Origin: JASHVB01 sp035535035
GTDB taxonomy: Bacteria; Pseudomonadota; Alphaproteobacteria; Acetobacterales; Acetobacteraceae
Direction of reading: 5' to 3'
Assembly (NCBI GenBank): GCA_035535035.1
Contig: DATLQW010000235.1
Span: 1 to 41,282 of the forward strand
DNA: 41,282 nucleotides
The stretch's first letter is position 1; every line of letters begins with the position of its first letter. This document shows positions 25,771 to 33,558 of this stretch, one piece after another. The translations under genes were made by a program, and so were the position numbers. The notes beneath the pieces are model-generated. The model saw nothing but the letters and a program-made list of their open reading frames with translations. It was not told the DNA's origin and ran no database searches.

Positions 25771-27219
25771 TCAGGCCGCATCAACCAATTCCTCGAGCTG
25801 TTCGGACCCGAAATCCTGGCGGTGAAGCCGTTCGAGACGATGCCGCCCGAGCACGCCCTTATTCACGAGGACTGTGCGCACGACGCGCTCCGACACATGG
25901 AAATGCTGAGCAGCGGCGGATATATCCGCTTCGACCGGCTGGTCGGTGCCAACATAGGAGATCAAATCCTCGTATGGGCACAGAAGGCTTTGTGCGAAGG
26001 CTCGCTGGAATTTCTGCCGTGCCGTCTTCGACGCTGCCAACGGCCCCAAGCGATCCTCATTAGCCCAAATGGCGTCGCCAAGCGCTCTGACCATTTCGAA
26101 CCTACGGTCATGTGGCCAGCGGGAACGGATGGCGACGCGGTCGCGACGACCGTCTTCCGATGCCAGGCGAAGCCCATAGGGAAGAGTGTTGGCGGCAGCC
26201 GGTGAGGTCATCCTGAAGTTTTCCACGCTAGTCGCGAGCAATTCCCCCAGGGCCCTATTGCGCAGCGGGCCGCTGCCAAGTCCAAGTGCCAGTCTGAGAG
26301 ACGTCGCGGTGTATTCCGCAAGCGTCCAGGGAGCCTCGCCGCCATCAGAGGATTGCCACAGCGACACTGAGCTGCCCTGAAGGCCTAGGGGCAACGAGAC
26401 GACACCGCCGGAGTTATCCAAGTCCGAGGCAGCGCACTGGATTATACCGAATCTGGAGCCCGTGCATGCCCTGACAGCTTCGTTGAATCCACACTCGACG
26501 CGAGACGCCTGAGCGGCCTCGATTTCTGCCGCCAGAGCGTCCGCCGCGTGCGCACCGGGCGTTGCCATCGCTGCTTCCTCAACCCCAGCGTCGCCGTATC
26601 GGGTCGCAAAGGCCGCCAACCTCTCGATTGTCTTCTCGGGAGCCTCATCAGGGTCAAAGCCCAGGCGAGCCTCCATGCGGCGCCAGGCCGCCACGTCCGA
26701 ATCCTCGCGTTCGGACCTGAGCGCACGAACCTGCGCTCGCAGTGCACCCCGATCCGTATCGGTTTCCGCGACGGCGTCTATCGCATTCGACAGGAATTCG
26801 TCCGTCGCCGTTTCGAATTGTGATGCCGCAATGAACAGCAGCGCGTCGGTCAAGTACCGAACCGGACCGACCACCCCCGACGGGTCGCTGCGCGACAACA
26901 ATCCAATCCGGCTGCCCTCGCCCCAAATCGCCAGGCGCGGCCAAACATATCCACCACCGATGGCACTCAGCTCGTGGGACAGACGCCACTCGGATGGCAT
27001 CCCAACAGGCGGTATGCACTCCCAGCGAATGCGCCACCAGTTATCGACCAACCAGAACGCCAGTTGAGCCGGAGGCGCGAGCAGATAATCATCGGCCTCT
27101 CGCTCATGCGGTCGGATCAGACGAGTTAGCACCACCTCGCCAACACGCAGTGCAACACCGAGCGGCCCGCCACTGCTCGTTGTCGGATCGCTGCGTACTT
27201 TGATCTCCAGGTCAGTCAT
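25771..27219 (-). CDS. ImmA/IrrE-like protein, HExxH not visible
   Basis: The 482-residue product has a C-terminal region like that of ImmA/IrrE metallopeptidases: KTARQKFQRAFAQSLLCP near residues 398-415, followed by a helix-turn-helix-like FHVSERVVRTVLVNKGVL. Where the family has HExxH, this protein reads RFEMVRALGDAIW (373 on), so zinc binding is doubtful. The N-terminal third has a Trp-rich segment (AFWLVDNWWRIRWE) and SAIGGGYVWPRLAIW, which I cannot assign to a named domain. The ATG at 27219 overlaps the end of the upstream gene by eight bases, so the two are coupled. Base composition is lower in GC than the flanks, by eye, which suggests recent transfer. It converges on the kinase gene, 46 bases away. 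Confidence 0.65.
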   Translation of the reverse strand: MTDLEIKVRSDPTTSSGGPLGVALRVGEVVLTRLIRPHEREADDYLLAPPAQLAFWLVDNWWRIRWECIPPVGMPSEWRLSHELSAIGGGYVWPRLAIWGEGSRIGLLSRSDPSGVVGPVRYLTDALLFIAASQFETATDEFLSNAIDAVAETDTDRGALRAQVRALRSEREDSDVAAWRRMEARLGFDPDEAPEKTIERLAAFATRYGDAGVEEAAMATPGAHAADALAAEIEAAQASRVECGFNEAVRACTGSRFGIIQCAASDLDNSGGVVSLPLGLQGSSVSLWQSSDGGEAPWTLAEYTATSLRLALGLGSGPLRNRALGELLATSVENFRMTSPAAANTLPYGLRLASEDGRRDRVAIRSRWPHDRRFEMVRALGDAIWANEDRLGPLAASKTARQKFQRAFAQSLLCPYEDLISYVGTDQPVEADISAAAQHFHVSERVVRTVLVNKGVLGRHRLERLHRQDFGSEQLEELVDAA

Positions 27220-27781
27220 CGCTGAACCCATACAATGCGCGGCAGTTAACCACGGCCCGACGGTCCGCGTCTCCTGCCTGTGTACCGACCCAATCCCTGA
27301 ATCGGCTATAGACCTGCTCGGCGATACTCTCCGAGGCCCGCACCGGGTATCCATGATAGTCCGCCAAGCCAACGTTTGTGACCCGAGCCTCGAATATCCA
27401 GCCTTGGTCAGAGACCGTCCATAGCATCGTCGGCACGCCTTGGGCCTCGACCTTCCCAATCAAGCCCGCCCTGATCCCTTCGGTCAACAATTCAGAGATC
27501 GTCCTCCAGTCGCCCAGATCAAAGACGGCATGCTGATCGCACAAGCTTTCGTCACCCCGTCTGCCGGTGTAGGGAAGCAGCCCGAACTTCAATGGTTCGG
27601 CTTTGTGTTTCGATATCCCGTTGTACACCGCGCGCGAAGCAAGCTGACCAAGGGCAACGCCATCGGGCGAGGGATGCAACCGGCGCTTGTCGTTGTCCGA
27701 GCGACGGGTAGGCAGCGTCGGCCGTGTTGCTGGCTTCCTCAACCGCTTACCCCTCTCATCTCGGTGCGGCGCGGCGCGCAT
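27212..27781 (-). CDS. Unknown protein, partner of the ImmA/IrrE-like gene
   Basis: I do not recognise this 189-residue protein. It is a compact soluble protein with a basic N terminus (DERGKRLRKPATRP), a central block RAVYNGISKHKAEPLKFGLLPYTG followed by DESLCDQHAVF, then an amphipathic helix (RTISELLTEGIRAGLIG) and LWTVSDQGWIFEARVTN with DYHGYPV. The conserved-looking Lys, His, Asp and Cys residues could form an active site. It overlaps the ImmA/IrrE-like gene by eight bases and precedes it on the same strand. Possible roles are a toxin, a defence effector or a regulator. The ATG at 27781 has no good ribosome binding site, and the real start may be internal. Confidence 0.55.
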   Translation of the reverse strand: MRAAPHRDERGKRLRKPATRPTLPTRRSDNDKRRLHPSPDGVALGQLASRAVYNGISKHKAEPLKFGLLPYTGRRGDESLCDQHAVFDLGDWRTISELLTEGIRAGLIGKVEAQGVPTMLWTVSDQGWIFEARVTNVGLADYHGYPVRASESIAEQVYSRFRDWVGTQAGDADRRAVVNCRALYGFSDD

Positions 27782-27808
27782 CAGATTCGCCGCGCGGTTT
27801 GCCTTGCC

Positions 27809-29083
27809 CTACTCCGCCGCCACCCGTGCCTCGCCGCCGATCGCGCCCGAGGCCTGGATCTCCGCCACTTTCGCGTCGTCGAACCGCAGCACCTGGCGCA
27901 GGATCTCGTCGGTGTGCTCGCCCAGCAACGGCGAGCGTTTCACTTCGGAAATGCTGTCCGACATCTTAATCGGATTGCCCACGGACAGGTACTTGCCGCG
28001 CGTCGGATGGTCCACTTCCACCACCGTCCCGGTATCGCGCAGCGATTGGTCTTCGGCGATTTCCTTCATTGACAGGATCGGCCCGCAGGGGATGTCGTAT
28101 TCGTTGAGGATGTCCATGGCCTCGAACTTCGTCTTGGTCATGGTCCACTCTTCGATCGTACCGAATATCTCCTTCAGCTTCGGCAGCCGTGCCGGCGGCT
28201 TGGCATACTCCGGATCGGTCTTCCATTCCGGCTTGCCGATGACGTCGCAGATCGACTCCCACACCGGCGCCTGGGTGATGAAGTAGATGTAGGCGTTGGG
28301 GTCGGTCTCCCAGCCCTTGCATTTCAGGATCCAGCCCGGCTGCCCGCCACCGGACGCATTGCCCGAGCGTGGCACCGCCTCGCCGAACGAGCCATGCGGA
28401 TACTGCGGAAATTCGGTCAGCGGCCCGTGCGCCAGGCGCTGCTGGTCGCGCAGTTTCACGCGGCACAGGTTCAGCACGCCGTCCTGCATCGCCACCGCAA
28501 CCTTCTGGCCGCGGCCGGTGCTGTTGCGCTGGAACAACGCGGCGACGATGCCCAGCGCCAGATGCAGCCCGGTGCCGGAATCGCCGATCTGCGCACCGGT
28601 GACCAGCGGCGGACCGTCGTCAAAGCCGGTGGTGGAGGCCGAGCCGCCGGCGCACTGCGCGACGTTCTCGTACACCTTGCAGTCCTCGTACGGCCCGGGG
28701 CCGAAGCCCTTGATCGAGGCCAGGATCATGCGCGGGTTGAGTCCCTGGATGCGCTCCCAGGTAAAGCCCATGCGGTCCAGCGCGCCGGGGGCGAAGTTCT
28801 CCACCATCACGTCGCAGGTCTGCACCAATCCCTCAAGGATTTCCTTGCCCTTGGGATTGCGCGCATCGATGGTGATCGAGCGCTTGTTGTGGTTCAGCAT
28901 GGTGAAATACAGGCTGTCCACCTTGGGAATATCCTGCAACTGCCCACGCGTGATATCGCCGGTGCCCGGGCGTTCCACCTTGATCACGTCGGCGCCGAAC
29001 CAGGCAAGCAACTGCGTGCAGGTCGGCCCCGACTGCACATGGGTGAAGTCGAGAATACGAACGCCGTCGAGTGCTTTAGACAT
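27809..29083 (-). CDS. frc: Formyl-CoA transferase (oxalate catabolism)
   Basis: The 424-residue product is a class III CoA-transferase (CaiB/BaiF) and resembles Frc closely. Frc moves CoA from formyl-CoA to oxalate. FTHVQSGPTCTQLLAWFGAD opens the protein, the catalytic aspartate lies in AMQDGVLNLCRVKLRD, and the Gly loop reads GNASGGGQPGWILKC. The gene starts one base after the oxc stop, so the two are translated together. The product is likely cytoplasmic. With Oxc it converts oxalate to CO2 and formate. Confidence 0.93.
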   Translation of the reverse strand: MSKALDGVRILDFTHVQSGPTCTQLLAWFGADVIKVERPGTGDITRGQLQDIPKVDSLYFTMLNHNKRSITIDARNPKGKEILEGLVQTCDVMVENFAPGALDRMGFTWERIQGLNPRMILASIKGFGPGPYEDCKVYENVAQCAGGSASTTGFDDGPPLVTGAQIGDSGTGLHLALGIVAALFQRNSTGRGQKVAVAMQDGVLNLCRVKLRDQQRLAHGPLTEFPQYPHGSFGEAVPRSGNASGGGQPGWILKCKGWETDPNAYIYFITQAPVWESICDVIGKPEWKTDPEYAKPPARLPKLKEIFGTIEEWTMTKTKFEAMDILNEYDIPCGPILSMKEIAEDQSLRDTGTVVEVDHPTRGKYLSVGNPIKMSDSISEVKRSPLLGEHTDEILRQVLRFDDAKVAEIQASGAIGGEARVAAE

Positions 29084-29084
29084 C

Positions 29085-30851
29085 CTATGCTCCTGCCTTC
29101 TTCGTCAGCGCGCTTTTCGGGTTGAGATTGCCGATATTGCCGCTCTCGCTGCCCGCCGCCGGGTCGATCACCGCGTTGATCAGCGTGGGCTTACCGGAAT
29201 CCATGGCGACATCGACGGCGCGCTTCAACTCGTCCGGCGTGGTCGCATTGACGCCGACCCCGCCGAACCCCTCGATCATCCTGTCGTAGCGGGCGCCCTT
29301 CACGAACGCCGTCGTGGCTGGATCGGTACCGCCGCCCGGATTGACGCCGTCGCCGCGATAGATGCCGTCGTTGTTGAACACCACGACGCAGACCGGCAGG
29401 TTGTAGCGGCAAACCGTTTCCACCTCCATGCCGGAGAAGCCGAACGCGCTGTCGCCAACGACGGCGAGTACCGGCTTTCCGGTCTCGATCGCCGCGGCGA
29501 TGGCAAAGCCCATGCCGATGCCCATCACGCCCCAGGTGCCGACATCGAGGCGCTTGCGCGGCTGATACATGTCGATCACGCCGCGGGCCTGGTCGAGCGT
29601 GTTCGCACCCTCGTTCACCAGGATCGCGTCCGGCCGTTGCTTGATCACGTCGCGCAGCACGCGCAATGCGGAGTGGTAGTCCATCGGGATCGAGTTCTTG
29701 CCAAGCCGGGTCGCCATCCTGGCGATGTTGGTCTCTTTCTTCTCCCGGATCGCGTCGGTCCACGCCGCCGCCGGCTGCTTCCAGTCATCGCCCATGCCGC
29801 GCAGCAGCGCGGCCACGCAGGAGCCGATATCGCCCACCAGCGGCGCGGCGATCTCGACATTGCTGTCCATCTCCCGCGGTTCGATGTCGATCTGGATGAA
29901 CTTCTTCGAGCCCGGCGTCCCCCACTGCCTGCCTTTGCCGTGACCGAGCAACCAGTTGAGCCGGGCGCCGATCATCAGCACCACATCGCTGTCGGCCAGC
30001 ACGGTCGAACGCGCGGCGGCGGCGCATTGCGGATGCGTGTCGGGCAGCAGGCCCTTGGCCATGCTCATCGGGATGTATGGAATGCCACTCTTTTCGACCA
30101 GGGATCGGATATCGTCGTCGGCCTGCGCATAGGCGGCGCCCTTGCCGAGGATGATCAACGGACGGTTCGCTCCGCGCAGCACGTCAAGCGCACGCTCGAC
30201 GGCGACGGGCGCCGGAATCTGCGCCGGTGCCGGGTCGATCACCTTGACGAGCGAGCGGCTTGCGGCCTCGGCCTCCATCACCTGGCCGAACAGCTTGCCC
30301 GGCAGGTCAAGATATACGCCGCCCGGGCGGCCCGAAACCGCGGCGCGGATTGCGCGCGCGACGCCGATGCCGATGTCCGCCGCATGCAGCACGCGGAACG
30401 CCGCCTTGCACAGCGTCCTGGCAACGGCGAGCTGGTCCATCTCCTCGTAGTCGCCCTGCTGCAGGTCCACGACCTCGCGTTCGGACGAGCCGCTGATCAG
30501 GATCATCGGAAAGCAGTTCGTCGTCGCATTGGCGAGCGCGACCAGGCCGTTCAGGAACCCCGGCGCCGAGACCGTGAGGCACACGCCCGGCGACTTTGTC
30601 AGGAAGCCTGCGATCGCCGCCGCATTGCCCGCGTTCTGCTCGTGCCGGAACGAGATCACCCGCATCCCCGCTTCCTGTGCCAAACGGCCCAGATCGGTGA
30701 TCGGGATGCCCGGGACGCCATAGATCGTCTTGATGCCGTTCAGCTTCAGCGCGTCGATGACCAGGTGGAACCCGTCCGTCAGTTCGGCTTCGCGTTCGCC
30801 GACAATGTTTTCGGCCGTCGAACTCGGGGGCGGTGCCGTTGCGGTTGACAT
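29085..30851 (-). CDS. oxc: Oxalyl-CoA decarboxylase
   Basis: The 588-residue product is a thiamine-diphosphate enzyme that converts oxalyl-CoA to formyl-CoA and CO2. The cofactor-activating glutamate is E71 in FRHEQNAGNAAAIAGF. The diphosphate-binding motif begins GDSAFGFSGMEVE near residue 464 and ends FNND. A central domain (APVAVERALDVLRGANRPL) would bind ADP/CoA as in known Oxc enzymes. GGAGG eight bases upstream fixes the ATG at 30851. It is immediately followed by frc and preceded, across a palindromic repeat, by a GntR regulator on the same strand. Confidence 0.94.
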   Translation of the reverse strand: MSTATAPPPSSTAENIVGEREAELTDGFHLVIDALKLNGIKTIYGVPGIPITDLGRLAQEAGMRVISFRHEQNAGNAAAIAGFLTKSPGVCLTVSAPGFLNGLVALANATTNCFPMILISGSSEREVVDLQQGDYEEMDQLAVARTLCKAAFRVLHAADIGIGVARAIRAAVSGRPGGVYLDLPGKLFGQVMEAEAASRSLVKVIDPAPAQIPAPVAVERALDVLRGANRPLIILGKGAAYAQADDDIRSLVEKSGIPYIPMSMAKGLLPDTHPQCAAAARSTVLADSDVVLMIGARLNWLLGHGKGRQWGTPGSKKFIQIDIEPREMDSNVEIAAPLVGDIGSCVAALLRGMGDDWKQPAAAWTDAIREKKETNIARMATRLGKNSIPMDYHSALRVLRDVIKQRPDAILVNEGANTLDQARGVIDMYQPRKRLDVGTWGVMGIGMGFAIAAAIETGKPVLAVVGDSAFGFSGMEVETVCRYNLPVCVVVFNNDGIYRGDGVNPGGGTDPATTAFVKGARYDRMIEGFGGVGVNATTPDELKRAVDVAMDSGKPTLINAVIDPAAGSESGNIGNLNPKSALTKKAGA

Positions 30852-30893
30852 GGGCGTTCCTCCTTCAATTGATCCTGTCATAGCGAGTGATCC

Positions 30894-30993
30894 TGTCATT
30901 GCGAGGAGCGGAGCGACGAAGCAATCTCCGGCCCGGCGAATCCAGGCTTCCCAGGCGGGGGATTGCCGCGTCGCTTCGTTCCTCGCAATGACA
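30894..30993. repeat. Dispersed palindromic repeat between gntR and oxc
   Basis: TGTCATTGCGAGGAGCGGAG and what follows (30894-30929) pairs with 30957-30993 at about 31 of 36 positions. This is a widely dispersed alphaproteobacterial palindromic element (CATTGCGAGGAGCG...CTCGCAATGACA). An imperfect 18-base direct repeat of its left edge, GATCCTGTCAT, occurs at 30871-30881 and 30889-30899. As an RNA it would fold strongly and could separate gntR expression from oxc-frc expression. Confidence 0.8.
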
Positions 30994-31005
30994 AAGTGAC
31001 CGTCG

Positions 31006-31743
31006 TCACGCGTCCATCCGTCGCTTTTCGTCAGCCAGCACCGGCGCATCGAGAAAGTCCCCGAACTTCTCGACATGCGCCGCCAGGCCCATCGTGTGCT
31101 CGCGCACCAGACGTTCCGCCCGGTCCGCGTCGTGCGCCGCCAGCGCGGCAATGATGTCGCGGTGATCGGCGATCGAACGCTGCGCGCGGTTGTCCTGCGT
31201 CATCGTAACCGCGCGCACCGCACGCATGTGGATGAACAGGTTTTCGGTCAGGCTGGCCATCAGCGCGATGCCGCCCATGCGGATGATCGCCTTATGGAAC
31301 TGCATGTTGGCGTGCGAGTACTCGCTGATGTGTCCGGACGGGTCGTCGTCGAACGCATCGACCAGGGCGCGCAGCGCTGCGACCTCGGCCGCGGCGACGC
31401 GCGGCGCGGCCAGCCGCGCGGCCATGCTCTCCAGCGCCGCCCACACGGCGATCATCTCGACCACTTCGCGCTTGGTCTTGCGCACCACCGTCACGCCGCG
31501 CCGCGGCATGGTGCGCACGAACCCCTCCTGCTCGAGCACCGACAGCGCCTCGCGGATCGGCGTGCGGGAGACGCCGAGGTCGTGCGACAACTGCCGCTCG
31601 TCCAGGCGGATTTCGCCGGGGTGCCGGTAGATGTCCATTTCGGTGATCGCGCGCTTGATCGCGTCACAGGCCTGCTTGCGCAGGCCGATACTGACTTCCA
31701 GCGGTTCGACCCGCAGGCGCGGATAGGCGGCGTCGTCAGGCAC
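31006..31743 (-). CDS. GntR/FadR-family transcriptional regulator
   Basis: The 245-residue product has a winged helix-turn-helix at about residues 20-85 (RLDERQLSHDLGVSRTPIRE, then LEQEGFVRTMPRRGVTV) and a C-terminal FCD ligand-binding domain (VVEMIAVWAALESMAARLAA; metal-site residues expected in NMQFHKAI and ADHRDIIAAL). The GTG at 31743 is supported by GAGGAG nine bases upstream. Its position ahead of oxc and frc makes it the likely oxalate-responsive regulator. A perfect palindrome in its own promoter suggests autoregulation. Confidence 0.88.
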   Translation of the reverse strand: MPDDAAYPRLRVEPLEVSIGLRKQACDAIKRAITEMDIYRHPGEIRLDERQLSHDLGVSRTPIREALSVLEQEGFVRTMPRRGVTVVRKTKREVVEMIAVWAALESMAARLAAPRVAAAEVAALRALVDAFDDDPSGHISEYSHANMQFHKAIIRMGGIALMASLTENLFIHMRAVRAVTMTQDNRAQRSIADHRDIIAALAAHDADRAERLVREHTMGLAAHVEKFGDFLDAPVLADEKRRMDA

Positions 31744-31769
31744 CCTTCTCTCCTCGCAGGTGGCCGCAT

Positions 31770-31799
31770 ATTGTATCTGGCATGCCAGATGGCTGGCAA
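31770..31799 (-). promoter_or_regulatory. gntR promoter with palindromic operator
   Basis: ATCTGGCATGCCAGAT at 31775-31790 is a perfect 16-base palindrome, the size and style of FCD-type GntR operators. On the minus strand it lies between TTGCCA (31799-31794) and TACAAT (31775-31770), with an 18-base spacer, so a bound repressor would block this promoter. The palindrome begins 32 bases upstream of the GTG of the regulator. No second copy was found ahead of oxc. Confidence 0.6.
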
Positions 31800-31918
31800 G
31801 CGGCCCTGGCCGCGGATCTGCAACGACGCTTTGATCTTCACCCTTCGACAACGCTATTCTTGCATGATGCGAGCCAGGCCGCAGGCGGCAACTCGCGATC
31901 CCCGGAGGAGTAGATGCC

Positions 31919-33415
31919 GTGACCACGCCAACGGCTACGGCAGAAGCACGCGCACCGGACGCCGCTGCCGTACTGACCGCGCTGGACACCGCGCCGGCGG
32001 TCATTCGCGACCTGGACGGCACTATCCGCTTCTGGAGCACCGGCGCCGAACGGCTATATGGCTGGTCGCGGGATGAGGCTGTCGGCAGGCGATCCCACGA
32101 TCTGCTGGCGACGCGGTTGCCGCAATTGCTTGAAATCGTCCAGGCGACGCTGCTGGCGAACGGCGAGTGGCACGGCGAACTGTGGCAAGAGACGCGCGAC
32201 GGCCGCGCACTGGTCGTCGCCAGCCACTGGACCTTGCAGCGTGGCGCGGACGGACAACCCAGCCATGTTATCGAGATCACCCACGACATCGGCTTGCAGC
32301 AGCCGGAGATCGCGGCGATGCGCCGGCTGGCGGCCATCGTCGAGTCGTCCGACGATGCCATCATCGGCAAGGACCTGAACGGCATCGTCACCCACTGGAA
32401 CCCCGCCGCCGAGGCGATGTTCGGCTATCGCGCCGAGGAGATCGTCGGCCGCCCCATCGTCGTGTTGTTTCCGCCCGACCGCGTGGCGGAAGAAGCGACG
32501 CTCCTGGAGCGCATCCGCCGGGGCGAGAAGGTGGCGCACTGCGAAACGGTCCGGCAGCGCAAGGACGGCAGCACGTTCCCGGCGTCGCTGACTCTGTCGC
32601 CGATCCGCGACGATTCGGGCGCGATCGTCGGCGCCTCGAAGATTCTGCGCGATCTCTCCGAACGGCAGGAGCGGGAGCGGCGGCTGCGGGAGGCGCAGTC
32701 GGAGCTGTTTCACGTGCAGCGGCTGACCGAGCTTGGCCAGCTCGTTTCGGCACTGGTGCACGAGGTGAACCAGCCGCTGGCGGCGATCGGCAATTATGCC
32801 GGCGCCGGCAAACGGCTGCTGACGGCCGGCAATGCCGGGGCGACCCAGACCGCCCTGCAGAAGATCACCGAGCAGACCGAACGCGCGCACCAGATCATCC
32901 AGCGGCTGCGGAATTTTGTGAAAAAAAGTGACAGCGCACACCGACCGGAAAACCTGCCGGCGATGATTCGGGATGCCGTCGCGTTGGCAACGGTCAGTCT
33001 AAAAAAAGAGCAGGTGGCGATCGAGACGCGGCTCGACGTGGGCGCGGCCGTGGTGACGGCGGACCGCGTGCAGATCCAGCAGGTGCTGTTCAACCTGCTG
33101 CGCAACGCCATGGAGGCGATGGAACAATCCGCGCGGCGTGAGATCGTGATCGCCACCACCGTTTGCGACACTGGCATGGTCGAGGTTGCTGTCGCCGATA
33201 CCGGCCCGGGGCTTGCCCCGGAGGTGCGTGCCAACCTGTTCCGGGCCTTCGTCACCACCAAGGACAGCGGCATGGGTGTCGGCCTGTCGATCTGCCGTTC
33301 CATTATCGAGGCGCATGGCGGACGGCTGTGGGCCGAGGACGACCCCGATGGCGGCACGGTGTTCCGGTTTACCCTGCCGCGCGTGCCGGCTGCCGGCGTG
33401 GTCTCGCCGATGTAA
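31919..33415 (+). CDS. PAS-PAS sensor histidine kinase, FixL-like
   Basis: The 498-residue product has two PAS domains (about 14-125 and 138-250) and no transmembrane helix, so it is a cytoplasmic sensor. The phospho-accepting histidine is in LVSALVHEVNQPLAAIGNY near residue 281. The ATPase domain has an N-box NLLRNAMEAM, DTGPGLAPE and GMGVGLSICRSI. This layout and the HEVNQPLAA form of the H-box match FixL/DctB-related kinases. Whether either PAS binds haem cannot be read here. The start is GTG with GGAGGAG (31904-31910) eight bases upstream. No response regulator gene is nearby, so it is an orphan kinase. Confidence 0.88.
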   Translation: MTTPTATAEARAPDAAAVLTALDTAPAVIRDLDGTIRFWSTGAERLYGWSRDEAVGRRSHDLLATRLPQLLEIVQATLLANGEWHGELWQETRDGRALVVASHWTLQRGADGQPSHVIEITHDIGLQQPEIAAMRRLAAIVESSDDAIIGKDLNGIVTHWNPAAEAMFGYRAEEIVGRPIVVLFPPDRVAEEATLLERIRRGEKVAHCETVRQRKDGSTFPASLTLSPIRDDSGAIVGASKILRDLSERQERERRLREAQSELFHVQRLTELGQLVSALVHEVNQPLAAIGNYAGAGKRLLTAGNAGATQTALQKITEQTERAHQIIQRLRNFVKKSDSAHRPENLPAMIRDAVALATVSLKKEQVAIETRLDVGAAVVTADRVQIQQVLFNLLRNAMEAMEQSARREIVIATTVCDTGMVEVAVADTGPGLAPEVRANLFRAFVTTKDSGMGVGLSICRSIIEAHGGRLWAEDDPDGGTVFRFTLPRVPAAGVVSPM

Positions 33416-33558
33416 GGCGACGCCCAGTCATCGGTGAGCCGGCTGTCATGGGACGAGCATGACTCCCGTCATACACGCGCAAGCGGGGATCGCGATCGGG
33501 CACCCGGGACCGCTCGACGGCCAGCTCACAACCTGACACCGTGCCGGGAGTCCCATGC

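Noticed and set aside
33460..33552. GACTCCCG and CGGGAGTC as a terminator between the kinase and copA
   Set aside because: The arms are only eight bases long and about 75 bases apart, so a stable hairpin is unlikely.
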